64,000 nucleotides of DNA from CALAGB01 sp963713965. GTDB lineage: Bacteria; Chloroflexota; Chloroflexia; Thermomicrobiales; Thermomicrobiaceae. The DNA lies in NCBI GenBank assembly GCA_963713965.1, contig OY970217.1, forward strand, positions 2,232,001-2,296,000, given 5' to 3'. Positions 33,597 through 42,211 of this stretch are shown piece by piece. Within the stretch, counting starts at the first letter, position 1. Every line of letters starts with the position of its first letter. The notes beneath the pieces are model-generated. The model was given only the letters and a program-made list of their open reading frames with translations. It made no database searches and was not told the origin of the DNA. Both the position numbers and the translations under genes were made by a program.

Positions 33597-36584
33597 TCAA
33601 CGCCAGAGTGCGCGCATCTGCGTCGTGATCTCGAACGGGTCCTCGCCATGTTGGGCGGCCAGAATTGCTTGCGCCTCTGGATCCTTCCAGTAGAGCGGCT
33701 CACCAGCGCTGACGTAGCGGTTCCATGAGCGTGCGAAGGCGGTTGCCCGTTCCTTGTTCGCCGCCAGCCAGGCTGGCACGGCGTGATAGACCACCGTTGA
33801 GCCGCGCCACTCGCCGAGCGAGAGTCGTATCGCAAGCCAGGCGCTGTGCAGCAGCGATTTGGGTGGCGTCATCATGTAGCGGGGGATGAGGTAGCGTGGC
33901 GCGGCGAGGGGCGAGAGAAGCTCGTCCATCGATTCGGCGAAGAGTGCACTTTCCTCGGCACTGGCGCCATCCAGCAGGCAGCGATAGAAGCCGTCCGGCT
34001 GCACCACAAACCGGACCGATTTGGGTCCGAGCGCCTCGGAGATACCGCCGGTTGCCGCGAGCGCTTCTGCCACCGCCGATGCCAGGTCCTCGAGCGCATC
34101 CGACGGCGCCACCCGTTCAACTGCGTCTTGGAACGAGCGGCTCACCCAGAAACCGCCCCCACCAGCGACCGCCAATCCTCCAGCCGCGCCGAGCAGGTCC
34201 GGGCCGGCCAGTCCCACGCCGACGCCCGCGATTCCCGCTGCCGCCAGCACGCCGTAGAAACGCCAGCGCAGCCCTTTTTCGGCGCCCGACTCATGCCGCA
34301 GCAGACGCCGGTTCGGTAGGCCGATCGAGCGTCCGAGCTTAATGCGCACCGTGTGGAGCTCGGCGTTCTCGTATGGCTGACCGATCTTCCAGAGCTGGTA
34401 GGCCGTCTCACGATCGGTTGCCCGGTTCAGCATGGATACATTCAATCCGCCGAACGCAGTCGCAGCCGGGGGTCCGTACGGCGAGAGGGATGGCTGAACG
34501 TGTGAGACGCCCGACTCAATCTCGCCAGACGGCGTCGGCGCGAAATAGTTACGGTGCTTGCGGACGAAGCGCTCGTAGTCAGCCGTCCCCTTGGGGTGCT
34601 CGGGTGCGACGCAGACCACATCCCAGTTGTTGGCCACCTTTCGGGGCAAGTTCGGATCGAGTCGCAGCGAACGACCGCGCATCTGATGCACCGACGTACT
34701 GGTGCTGGCGGCGGTCAGATCGAGCAGCACATTGACGCGCTCGGCGTCCCAGCCTTCGCCCAGGAGACCTCGCGTGCCCACCAGCACGTTCGACTTCCCT
34801 TCCTCGAAATAGCGCGTCAGGAGCGGGACGTAATTGCGTGGTCGCCACCAGGAATGCCGCGGTTGAACGGCAACCACGTCTTCCCATCCCTGATCTTCGT
34901 CAGTGTTGGTGAGTTGGAAGAGGGAGGAGGTTGCCAGGGTTCCGGCTAGATCAGGCACCTGCCGCTCGATCCAGGGGAGCAGACTGGCCGCAGTGGCGCG
35001 CGAGCAGGCGACGGTGCGGCCCGTTACGAGCAATGGATCGAGTCGCGCAACGCTCGGGCTGGCGATCAGCTGTCTCAGCAGCAGGCCGGCACTTCCAGCC
35101 TGCGGATCGAGCACTCCGCGCAGTTTGGCCAGGACGTCGCCCCCCGCCCGCTCGTAGTCGCACAGGATCAAAGCCCGCAGTTGCGTACCAAGCGAGGCCT
35201 GCTCCTCATCCAGAATCGACATGGCCGCCACCGCCTTGCTGGCCGACAGGGAGAGGACTCGATCGACCGGCGAGACGTACGAGCGGATACCCTGACGGGT
35301 AAGGACGTAGCCGAGCGACGGGAGCGCGCGGCGGATCTCCTGCCAGGCTTGCGCATCCCGCTGGTCGCTGCTGTTGCGTAGGTACCCGGTGCAGTAATCG
35401 CCAATCAGAGCCACCCAATCGTCCGCGGTCGGCGCCTGGCGATGGCGCTCTCCGAGTCGCGCACCTTCCGGCAGCTCGATCTGCCTCTCCCAGAAGAAAC
35501 GGAGCGCCGCCTGGGCGAGCTCAGGCTCGTCACGCTCGAAGCGCGCCCAGCTCACCTGAGCGCCGTTGCGCCCTTTGCGCTCGACAACGCGCGTACGCAC
35601 CCAATCGATGAAGGGCATCGCGGCGAAATCGACATCCATCAGCTGCGTCAGCAGCTCCTCGAAGCGTTCGTGCTGCGCCGCGATGTAGGCCGCCTCATGC
35701 TCCAGCGGCTGGGTCAGGAAGACCAGTTCCTGATATGGAGCGAGATCTCCTTCCTTGACCACTGCCGGTGTCGGCACCTCGAAATCGGTCTGGCCGAAGA
35801 TGTCGCGATAGAGCGTCTCCTCACGCGCATCCATCTCTCCAGGCGGAGTGGCGGTCAGGCCGACCACGAAGGTCTCGTCGCCGATCTCCTGCACGATGGC
35901 TCGCACCAGCGTCCCCCACATTTGCAGTAAGTGGTGGCACTCGTCCAGGACCAGCGTCCAAGGGCCAGATTGCTTCATGCACTCGATGATGGCACGGCCG
36001 TTGGGGTGAAGTAGACCGAGGAGGTCGTCCGCATCTCCCGATTTGACGATCTGCGTGCGCAGCTGACGCCGGAAGCCCGACATGGCGTCCTCATATTGCC
36101 GTGTCCGAGCCGAGGCTAGCTCGTCGATCTTGCGGTCCGCCTCCTCGGTCGTCAGACCCGATTCGCGCTGGAGTTCGTCACGCCACAGCGCGCGCGCCTG
36201 CTCTTCGAGGTCCTGATCATCGCTATTCACGTTGCAGATCGCCTGGTATGTGAGGATCGTCAATGGCGAGGAGAGGTTGACCTCGGCGCTGGCATCGACG
36301 CTGTGCGGCTGAAAATCTTCCCACTGTCGCAGCCACTGCGCCTGAACCGCGGTGTTGGGACACAGGACCAACGTGCGACAGCCACGTCGCCGCGCGATCT
36401 CCAGACCCACCGCCGTCTTTCCGGCTCCGGGCGGCATGACGATGTAAGAGCGGCGAGAGTCAGTGACGCGCCCACGCTCATAGCCTCCCAGCGCCAGCGT
36501 CTGGTAGTGGCGAAACGGCCAGCGAAATGCAGTGATGGCGAACGAAATCGCGAGATCGCCGGACTGCGGAGTGTTGGCGTTCAT
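33597..36584 (-). CDS. Superfamily 2 DEAD/DEAH-type helicase with C-terminal hydrophobic hairpin
   Basis: A 995-residue protein. The SF2 core has Walker A PPGAGKTAVG (51-60), motif II LDECHH (DECH, 214-217), motif III LTATPP (243-248), motif V GTRGLLGEGWD and motif VI QMRGRSLRLDP (634-644). Between the RecA domains sits a long insert. After the core comes a basic region, then a Gly/Ala-rich hydrophobic stretch at ~777-814 (GVLAAAGIAGVGVGLAGPDLL and a second pass), then a ~180-residue Trp-rich domain of unknown type. A membrane hairpin on a helicase is unusual. No methyltransferase or nuclease is adjacent, so neither restriction nor a known defence system can be named. Confidence 0.85.
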   Translation of the reverse strand: MNANTPQSGDLAISFAITAFRWPFRHYQTLALGGYERGRVTDSRRSYIVMPPGAGKTAVGLEIARRRGCRTLVLCPNTAVQAQWLRQWEDFQPHSVDASAEVNLSSPLTILTYQAICNVNSDDQDLEEQARALWRDELQRESGLTTEEADRKIDELASARTRQYEDAMSGFRRQLRTQIVKSGDADDLLGLLHPNGRAIIECMKQSGPWTLVLDECHHLLQMWGTLVRAIVQEIGDETFVVGLTATPPGEMDAREETLYRDIFGQTDFEVPTPAVVKEGDLAPYQELVFLTQPLEHEAAYIAAQHERFEELLTQLMDVDFAAMPFIDWVRTRVVERKGRNGAQVSWARFERDEPELAQAALRFFWERQIELPEGARLGERHRQAPTADDWVALIGDYCTGYLRNSSDQRDAQAWQEIRRALPSLGYVLTRQGIRSYVSPVDRVLSLSASKAVAAMSILDEEQASLGTQLRALILCDYERAGGDVLAKLRGVLDPQAGSAGLLLRQLIASPSVARLDPLLVTGRTVACSRATAASLLPWIERQVPDLAGTLATSSLFQLTNTDEDQGWEDVVAVQPRHSWWRPRNYVPLLTRYFEEGKSNVLVGTRGLLGEGWDAERVNVLLDLTAASTSTSVHQMRGRSLRLDPNLPRKVANNWDVVCVAPEHPKGTADYERFVRKHRNYFAPTPSGEIESGVSHVQPSLSPYGPPAATAFGGLNVSMLNRATDRETAYQLWKIGQPYENAELHTVRIKLGRSIGLPNRRLLRHESGAEKGLRWRFYGVLAAAGIAGVGVGLAGPDLLGAAGGLAVAGGGGFWVSRSFQDAVERVAPSDALEDLASAVAEALAATGGISEALGPKSVRFVVQPDGFYRCLLDGASAEESALFAESMDELLSPLAAPRYLIPRYMMTPPKSLLHSAWLAIRLSLGEWRGSTVVYHAVPAWLAANKERATAFARSWNRYVSAGEPLYWKDPEAQAILAAQHGEDPFEITTQMRALWR

Positions 36585-36689
36585 CGCGCGGCTGCCTCGA
36601 TGCGTCGATATGAGCGGCGAACGGTCGATTCAGGTGAAGATCGCGCTCAAGCGTAGCGGCTGAGGCGGCACGACGCAACGACGGACGTA

Positions 36690-38033
36690 CTAGTCGGAAG
36701 CGGCTGGAGTTGGCACAGGCTTTTCCCGTCGCCGGATCTCCGGACTGAAGACGGTGATGCCGGTGACGAAGGCGGCCAGCAGCAATCCCGCGATCCCAAC
36801 GGTGATGGGCGCACCAACACGATCGACCATGATCCCCATCGGCACCAAGGAGATCGGCATAAGTGACCAGGTCATCATATAGACGCTCATCACGCGACCG
36901 TAGAACGCCTTGTCCGTCTCGAGCATCACCAGAATACGGTTGATGGTGAAGTAACCGTCCGTCATGAAGCCGACCACCACCAGGAAGAGGAGCGCCATGA
37001 CCAAATTGGTTGAGAAGGCGAAGAGCGCTAGGCTCACGCCGATGGCGACACCGGCACCGAGTTGGATCAAACGTTTGTTGGGCGATTCCGCTGCCCAGAC
37101 CGCAGCCAGCGATCCGAAGACCGCGCCCACGCCGACGGCGGTGTACATCACGCCAAGCGCGGTGGGGCCAACGTGCAGCACATCGATCTGGAAGACCGGC
37201 AAGAGCTGCTGGAACGGTCTCCCCAGCAGGATCAACACGAATGCCATCCCAATCAGAAGCATGAGCGTTGAGTTGGCGCGAAGATAGCGGAACCCAACCA
37301 TCATGTCATTCATGATGCCGCGGGAACGCGCCTGCACCGATTTCGCCGACGGGAGACGCAGTAACGTCAGGCCGGCCAGTGCGTAAAAGATGGCGATGGC
37401 GTAGAAGGCAAGCGTCGGGCTTACCGCGATGAGCAGCCCACCGAGTGACGGCGCCACCACGCGGTTGAGATTGCGCCCCGTCGAATCAAGCGCCAACGCG
37501 TTCGAGAAGCGACCCTCATCCACGATGTCGGAGATATAGGCGGTACGCGTCGGCATGGTGAAGGGGAAAATGATTCCCTGCACGAACCCGATTACCACCA
37601 GGTGCCAGATCTGGATGACGTGCAGCTGCACCAGCACGGCGTTGGCCAGTGAGAGAACGACCAATGAGAATTGCGAGATGATCAACAGCTTGCGTTTGTC
37701 GAAGCGGTCGGCCGCGGCGCCGCCAATGGGTGCGAGGATGAGCTGCGGTGCGCCACGGCCGAGCGCGACCAGCCCCAGCGCCAACCCGGAACCGGAGATG
37801 TGATAAGCCAGCCACGAGCGCGAGATGATGTTCATTTGCATGGCGGCCATGGAAAAGAGCATGCCAAGCCAGAGGACGCGGAAGTTCGGAATGGCCAGCG
37901 AGTTGAATGAGCTCAGCCGGCCGTTGAAAAGCTGGTTGAACCTGCCTGAATCGCTCGACGTGTCATCCTGCTCAGGCTCGTCGGTGGCCGCGCTCCCCGC
38001 CGCGTCTTCCGACCGCCCTGATTGATTCGACAT
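36690..38033 (-). CDS. MFS transporter (MFS_3 / EntS-like exporter), copy 1
   Basis: A 447-residue transporter with about 12 membrane segments after a ~50-residue polar N-terminus. The cytoplasmic motif A is PIGGAAADRFDKRKLL. The ATG at 38033 has GGGAGGAG about 14 bases upstream. It is a close paralogue of the transporter at 38693-40012 (shared FRxLWLGMLFSM, RTAYI, SAKSVQARSR). It is divergent from a MarR regulator whose promoter region holds a motif repeated before copy 2, so drug- or metabolite-induced export is likely. Substrate unknown. Confidence 0.9.
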   Translation of the reverse strand: MSNQSGRSEDAAGSAATDEPEQDDTSSDSGRFNQLFNGRLSSFNSLAIPNFRVLWLGMLFSMAAMQMNIISRSWLAYHISGSGLALGLVALGRGAPQLILAPIGGAAADRFDKRKLLIISQFSLVVLSLANAVLVQLHVIQIWHLVVIGFVQGIIFPFTMPTRTAYISDIVDEGRFSNALALDSTGRNLNRVVAPSLGGLLIAVSPTLAFYAIAIFYALAGLTLLRLPSAKSVQARSRGIMNDMMVGFRYLRANSTLMLLIGMAFVLILLGRPFQQLLPVFQIDVLHVGPTALGVMYTAVGVGAVFGSLAAVWAAESPNKRLIQLGAGVAIGVSLALFAFSTNLVMALLFLVVVGFMTDGYFTINRILVMLETDKAFYGRVMSVYMMTWSLMPISLVPMGIMVDRVGAPITVGIAGLLLAAFVTGITVFSPEIRRREKPVPTPAASD

Positions 38034-38096
38034 GATGCCTGTAGGTACTCCTCCCAAGGGATTTCTTCCCAAGACCTTAATCCTACAACACGAGTA

Positions 38097-38120
38097 AATG
38101 ATTAAGTGTTCCTGCAGCAT
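38097..38120. promoter_or_regulatory. Candidate MarR operator, copy 1
   Basis: AATGATTAAG-N8-CAGCAT lies in the divergent region between the first MFS gene and marR, next to the expected -35 of marR. The same two half-motifs with identical spacing occur at 40076-40099 before the second MFS gene. A possible -10 (TACAAT at 38139) lies seven bases before the marR ATG, suggesting a leaderless transcript. Confidence 0.5.
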
Positions 38121-38150
38121 TTTCTCCCGATGTACGGGTACAATTGCGTC

Positions 38151-38609
38151 ATGACTGTTGACGACGACAACTTGATGCGTGAGACGATCACCCGCTACTC
38201 ACGGGCGGCGCGTTTGCTTGACCCGATGCGCCTCCAGGTATGGGAAGAGATGGGGATCAACTTTCCGCAGCTGCGGATCCTCTTCCGGGTGCGGGCACAG
38301 CCAGGGATCGATCTACGGACATTGGCGGAGCAGATGGGGATCAGTGCATCAGCCGCCAGCCAGCAGGTCGACAAGCTGGTCGATCAGGATTTGGTGTTGC
38401 GCAAGGACGATCCGGGCGATCGTCGCAGGCTCAGCCTGGAACTGACCGAGCGCGGGCAGCAGGCGACCGGGGAGATCTCCCGTGCATCCCGCTCCTATCT
38501 CGAAGCGGCGCTCTCCTCGCTGTCTCACTCGGAACTGACCGATCTGCACCGCATCCTCGGCCACATTCTGGAAACCGCACCGGGACCTGTCAGCACCCCA
38601 CGCCGCTGA
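38151..38609 (+). CDS. MarR family transcriptional regulator
   Basis: A 152-residue winged-helix repressor. The recognition region reads DLRTLAEQMGISASAASQQVDKLVDQDLV, and the wing contains the conserved DDPGDRRRLSLELTERG. The start is taken at ATG 38151 because TACAAT ends seven bases before it, consistent with leaderless transcription; ATGs at 38106 and 38130 are alternatives. It sits between two paralogous MFS exporters, divergent from the first and convergent with the second. This is the usual layout of a ligand-responsive efflux repressor. Confidence 0.9.
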   Translation: MTVDDDNLMRETITRYSRAARLLDPMRLQVWEEMGINFPQLRILFRVRAQPGIDLRTLAEQMGISASAASQQVDKLVDQDLVLRKDDPGDRRRLSLELTERGQQATGEISRASRSYLEAALSSLSHSELTDLHRILGHILETAPGPVSTPRR

Positions 38610-38692
38610 GCATCCAACGCGCCAAACGCCAGAAACGATGAACGGCCGCCAATTTGGCGGCCGTCTTGATATTCTTCGCTCTTTGAGTCGAG

Positions 38693-40012
38693 CTAATCGG
38701 CGGCGGCGGGCACCGCCACTGGTTCGTCTCGACGCCGCACGTAGGGACTGAAGGCGGTGATCCCGGTGATGATCGCCGCCAGAATGAGACCGGCGATGCC
38801 AACCGTGATGGGCGCGCCGACGTGATCCACCATGATCCCCATTGGCACTAACGAGAGGGGCATGAGAGACCAGGTCATCATGTAGACGCTCATCACGCGA
38901 CCGTAGAAGGCCTTTTCGGTTTCGTACATGACCAGAATGCGATTGATGGTGAAGTATCCGTCGGTCATGAAGCCGACCACGACCAGGAAGACGAGAGCCA
39001 GGACGTACGAGGTCGAAAAGGCGAAGAGCATGAGAAAAACGCCGACCAAGATACCTGCACCGAGCTGGATTTTGCGCTTGTTCGGAGATTCAGCGGCATA
39101 GACCGCCGCCAGCGAGCCGAAGACGGCGCCCAGCCCCACCGCCGTATACATCACGCCGAGCTCCGTCGGCCCAACGTGTAGCACGTCAAGCTGGAAGACC
39201 GGCAGGAGCTGCTGGAACGAGCCGCCCAACAGTACCAGCGCGAAGGCCATGCCGATCAGAAGCATCAAGGCGGTGCTGTCACGCAGGTAGCGGAAGCCGA
39301 CAACCATGTCGCCCACGATGCTGCGCGAGCGAGCCTGCACCGATTTGGCCGATGGCAGGCGGATCAACGTTAGTGCGGCGAGCAGGTAGAAAACGGCGAT
39401 GGCGTAGAACGCGATCGTCGGACTGATGGCGATCATGATGCCGCCAAGAGACGGGGCAATGACACGGTTGAGGTTTCGGCCGGTCGAATCGAGCGCCAAA
39501 GCGTTGGCGAAACGGCTTTCCTCCACCACATCAGCGATGTACGCCGTGCGGGTCGGCATGGTGAAGGGGAAGATGATGCCTTGAACGACCCCCAGAACGA
39601 TCAAATGCCAAATCTGAACGATGCCGAGCTGAACCAGAACGGCGTTGGCCAGCGAGAGGACGACCAGAGAGAACTGCGAGAAGATCAACAGCTTGCGCTT
39701 GTCGAAACGGTCGGCCGCGGCGCCACCGATGGGAGCTAACAGGAATTGAGGAAGACCTCGACCGAGGGCGACCAGACCGATCGCCAGACCCGAACCGGAG
39801 ATGTGATAGGCCAGCCACGACCGCGAGATGATGTTCATCTGCATGGCGCCCATCGAGAAGAGCATACCCAGCCAGAGGAGACGGAAGTTGGGGATAGCAA
39901 AGGCGTTGAAGGTTTTCAGCCGGCCTTCGAAAATGCTGGACTCGCCATTGGCCGCATTGGAGTCAGCCTCACCAGCACTCCGAGAGCTGGAGCGCCGAGA
40001 CAAGATCTTCAT
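38693..40012 (-). CDS. MFS transporter (MFS_3 / EntS-like exporter), copy 2
   Basis: A 439-residue paralogue of the transporter at 36690-38033, with the same membrane layout and motif A (PIGGAAADRFDKRKLL). The ATG at 40012 is chosen by analogy with copy 1; GAAGGG lies about 15 bases upstream, and an ATG at 40045 would add 11 residues. The N-terminal polar tail is shorter. The upstream region carries the same 24-base motif found beside marR, so both exporters are probably under one regulator. Confidence 0.9.
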   Translation of the reverse strand: MKILSRRSSSRSAGEADSNAANGESSIFEGRLKTFNAFAIPNFRLLWLGMLFSMGAMQMNIISRSWLAYHISGSGLAIGLVALGRGLPQFLLAPIGGAAADRFDKRKLLIFSQFSLVVLSLANAVLVQLGIVQIWHLIVLGVVQGIIFPFTMPTRTAYIADVVEESRFANALALDSTGRNLNRVIAPSLGGIMIAISPTIAFYAIAVFYLLAALTLIRLPSAKSVQARSRSIVGDMVVGFRYLRDSTALMLLIGMAFALVLLGGSFQQLLPVFQLDVLHVGPTELGVMYTAVGLGAVFGSLAAVYAAESPNKRKIQLGAGILVGVFLMLFAFSTSYVLALVFLVVVGFMTDGYFTINRILVMYETEKAFYGRVMSVYMMTWSLMPLSLVPMGIMVDHVGAPITVGIAGLILAAIITGITAFSPYVRRRDEPVAVPAAAD

Positions 40013-40075
40013 GATTCCGATAAACACCCTTCGTGGGCCATTCATTCCCAGGGTCTAAATAATACTTCAGGTTCC

Positions 40076-40099
40076 AATGATTAAGGAGCGTTACAGCAT
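40076..40099. promoter_or_regulatory. Candidate MarR operator, copy 2
   Basis: AATGATTAAG-N8-CAGCAT, the same halves and spacing as at 38097-38120, lies 64 bases before the second MFS start. Flanking bases differ, so the motif is conserved beyond its background. Confidence 0.5.
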
Positions 40100-40207
40100 A
40101 TCGGTTTCTTCGAGACGAACAAGGCGCCCGTGAGGGTCAAGCGCCTCCCCGCGGAAGTCTCCGTGGCATCCGAGATTAAGGAGACGAGCTTCAACTAGCA
40201 GGCGTGG

Positions 40208-40330
40208 TTATGCGGTCCGGTTAGTTCCGAGGATAAAGCGGTCGCAATACTTTCTGCTGAATTCAATCAAGTGCTCGTAGGTTCGACCGGTAGGCTCCCG
40301 GCGCAACTCGTAAATCCTGCGCTTGGTCAT
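40208..40330 (-). CDS. Small basic protein, 40 residues
   Basis: A short frame with ATG at 40330 and GAGGA seven bases upstream. The product is basic and soluble (TKRRIYELRREPTGRTYEHL, then a segment with one Cys). It starts 48 bases after the stop of the preceding minus-strand gene, so the two may form an operon. No family recognised; it could be a true small protein or the remnant of a longer one. Confidence 0.4.
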   Translation of the reverse strand: MTKRRIYELRREPTGRTYEHLIEFSRKYCDRFILGTNRTA

Positions 40331-40378
40331 TTTCTGATCCTCATTTGATCATTGGTGCCTCTGTAAAGATGAAGAACC

Positions 40379-40891
40379 TTAGAGTTTTCGTTGCTCTAAC
40401 GCCGCATCGAGGACTGAACGGATATAGCGAGCTTTCGCCGTCGGGCCGAGTTCGACCTGATGACGCAACTCAACGACATGGGCGGTCACATCTTCTGTGT
40501 CGGTAAACGCATACAGATAGAAATACGGGACCAGCGTTTGTCCATCCGCCACCATCGCAATACAATCCTCCGTAAATGGTTTGCCATTGAGCCAAAAATA
40601 TTCGAAATACCGTGGCCAGAACGCTAACTCCGGATGCTTACCGAACTTCACCTCGGCGTCTGCTGGTAACTGAAACATTCGGTTCCAGGCTCGCTCCAGA
40701 AACGACTGAGGAAGATGATGATGCGCGGCGCACCCCCCATCGTTGCAGACGAAATACAAGACGGCAAGATCAACATAGGTATCCATGGAGACGCCTTTTT
40801 CAGAGCATCTAAGCGCGTCCTCATACGCATCGGCCGCCTCAACTGGCCGATCTTCGGAATCGAGTCGTCGCGCAATTGCGAGAAAAGTCAT
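40379..40891 (-). CDS. Hypothetical protein with a TPR-like N-terminus
   Basis: A 170-residue soluble protein. The ATG at 40891 follows CTGGAG. The first ~50 residues (AIARRLDSEDRPVEAADAYEDAL, then TYVDLAVLYF) look like one or two tetratricopeptide-type helix pairs. A cluster CNDGGCAAHHH near residue 52 could bind metal. The rest is aromatic-rich (WPRYFEYFWLNG). No family recognised. Followed by the 40-residue frame. Confidence 0.6.
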   Translation of the reverse strand: MTFLAIARRLDSEDRPVEAADAYEDALRCSEKGVSMDTYVDLAVLYFVCNDGGCAAHHHLPQSFLERAWNRMFQLPADAEVKFGKHPELAFWPRYFEYFWLNGKPFTEDCIAMVADGQTLVPYFYLYAFTDTEDVTAHVVELRHQVELGPTAKARYIRSVLDAALEQRKL

Positions 40892-41374
40892 CGCCAAGCT
40901 CCAGGAGGGTTCACTTCGACGTCTTGTATTGGACCTTGTCGGACATAAACCCAAACTTGATCCCCTGTCTGCAGCACCTTGGTGTATGCCTGCATTCCTG
41001 CCGAGACCGCCCCTGCGGCAGAAAAGAGCTAGGACGATACACTGCGGTACTCGAATCCATCTTCTCAGAGAATTGCACGTACTAACCCCAAACTCTTGTC
41101 GTACTGCTTGCCATCATGGCGCTGATCGCTATCTCAGGCTCACCGCACTCTGGGACGGCAGAGCGGAAAGGATCACGCAATGCTCCGATCGAAACGATTT
41201 CTTCCGGCCCGCCTCACAAGGGTAGACGTTTACTGAACCCAAACCGTGGTCTCGTGGTTTACGTGTCGCAGTAACTAGACAACCAGCTTTTCACAGAGAG
41301 GCGAATGTCACACGCACCCCTCTCTTCTCGTCTATATGGTGAGAACAGGTTGCATCGGACGAAAGGTGAAAGGC
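40892..41374. other. Divergent intergenic region before nuoB
   Basis: No supported gene in 483 bases. A GAGAGG/CCTCTC inverted pair lies near 41299-41327, just before nuoB. I see no clear promoter hexamers. Confidence 0.35.
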
Positions 41375-41932
41375 ATGACCGCGACCACTGAAAGCCAACC
41401 AAAGAACGTAAATTTGACGTCCGTCGATCGCCTCTTCAACTGGGCACGCCGATCGAGCCTCTGGTGGCTGCAGTTCGGTCTGGCCTGCTGCGGCATGGAG
41501 ATGATCGCGGCGTCGATGCCGCGCTACGACTTCGGCGAGCGCTTCGGTATGCTCTTCCGCGCCTCTCCACGACAGAGCGACCTGATGATCGTGGCCGGAA
41601 CCGTCACCAAGAAGATGGCGCCGGTCGTCCGCCAGCTTTACGATCAAATGCCTGACCCCAAATGGGTCCTCAGCATGGGAAGCTGCGCCAATATTGGTGG
41701 TCCGTTCGACACCTATGCCGTCGTGCAGGGAGTCGACCAGGTTGTTCCGGTCGACGTCTATGTGCCTGGCTGCCCGCCAATGCCGGAGTCACTCTACTAC
41801 GGCATCCTCGAGCTCCAGAACAAAGTGATTAAGTACGAGACGATCGCCAAGAAGCACGGCGCCGACGAGGCTGAAGCTGACCGCCTGCGATCGCGCGAGG
41901 AGGCTCGGGCTGCCCTCGGACCGCGACGCTAG
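41375..41932 (+). CDS. nuoB: NADH-quinone oxidoreductase subunit B (NuoB)
   Basis: A 185-residue complex I subunit that binds iron-sulfur cluster N2 at the quinone site. All four Cys ligands are seen: the vicinal pair in GLACCGMEM, one in MGSCANIGG and one in PGCPPMPE. The ATG at 41375 follows AAAGGTGAAAGGC. The C-terminus has a charged tail (ADEAEADRLRSREEARAALG). Unusually, no nuoA, nuoC or nuoD is adjacent; neighbours are unrelated. It may be a second NuoB or part of a dispersed nuo set. Confidence 0.95.
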   Translation: MTATTESQPKNVNLTSVDRLFNWARRSSLWWLQFGLACCGMEMIAASMPRYDFGERFGMLFRASPRQSDLMIVAGTVTKKMAPVVRQLYDQMPDPKWVLSMGSCANIGGPFDTYAVVQGVDQVVPVDVYVPGCPPMPESLYYGILELQNKVIKYETIAKKHGADEAEADRLRSREEARAALGPRR

Positions 41933-42086
41933 CAATTATGGACGACGCAGTCGGGTCATGGGCGAATCGATCGTAGCGGCAGGTCTTGATGGCTGACGAA
42001 CTCTTTTCGGCATTAGGTCGCCGTCGTCGGCCTTCGGCCGGAGGGCAGGCACAGCCATCTGCGCCTACGAACGAAGGCGAAGATTC

Positions 42087-42138
42087 AGTCCGTTTAGGGA
42101 CTTCGGCTCGATTAGCCCTGGGTTTTGAACCCGGGGCT
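42087..42138. repeat. Dispersed REP-like palindrome (copy C)
   Basis: AGTCC-GTTTAG-GGACT at 42087-42102 is followed by TCGGCT and a long hairpin AGCCCTGGGTT-TTG-AACCCGGGGCT (42114-42138, one G-T pair). The order matches the ends of the IS200-type element at 1.2-1.7 kb, so it could be a non-autonomous relative mobilised by such a transposase. Confidence 0.6.
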
Positions 42139-42211
42139 AACGAGAGGTGCCGAGCAACGTAATTCCTCAGGCAAGTTGTAACCACCACGTTCGCCGCACG
42201 CCACGTCCCCG

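Noticed and set aside
33597..40100. Helicase plus neighbours as a restriction or phage-defence system
   Set aside because: No nuclease, methyltransferase, or known defence partner is adjacent; neighbours are transporters and a MarR regulator.
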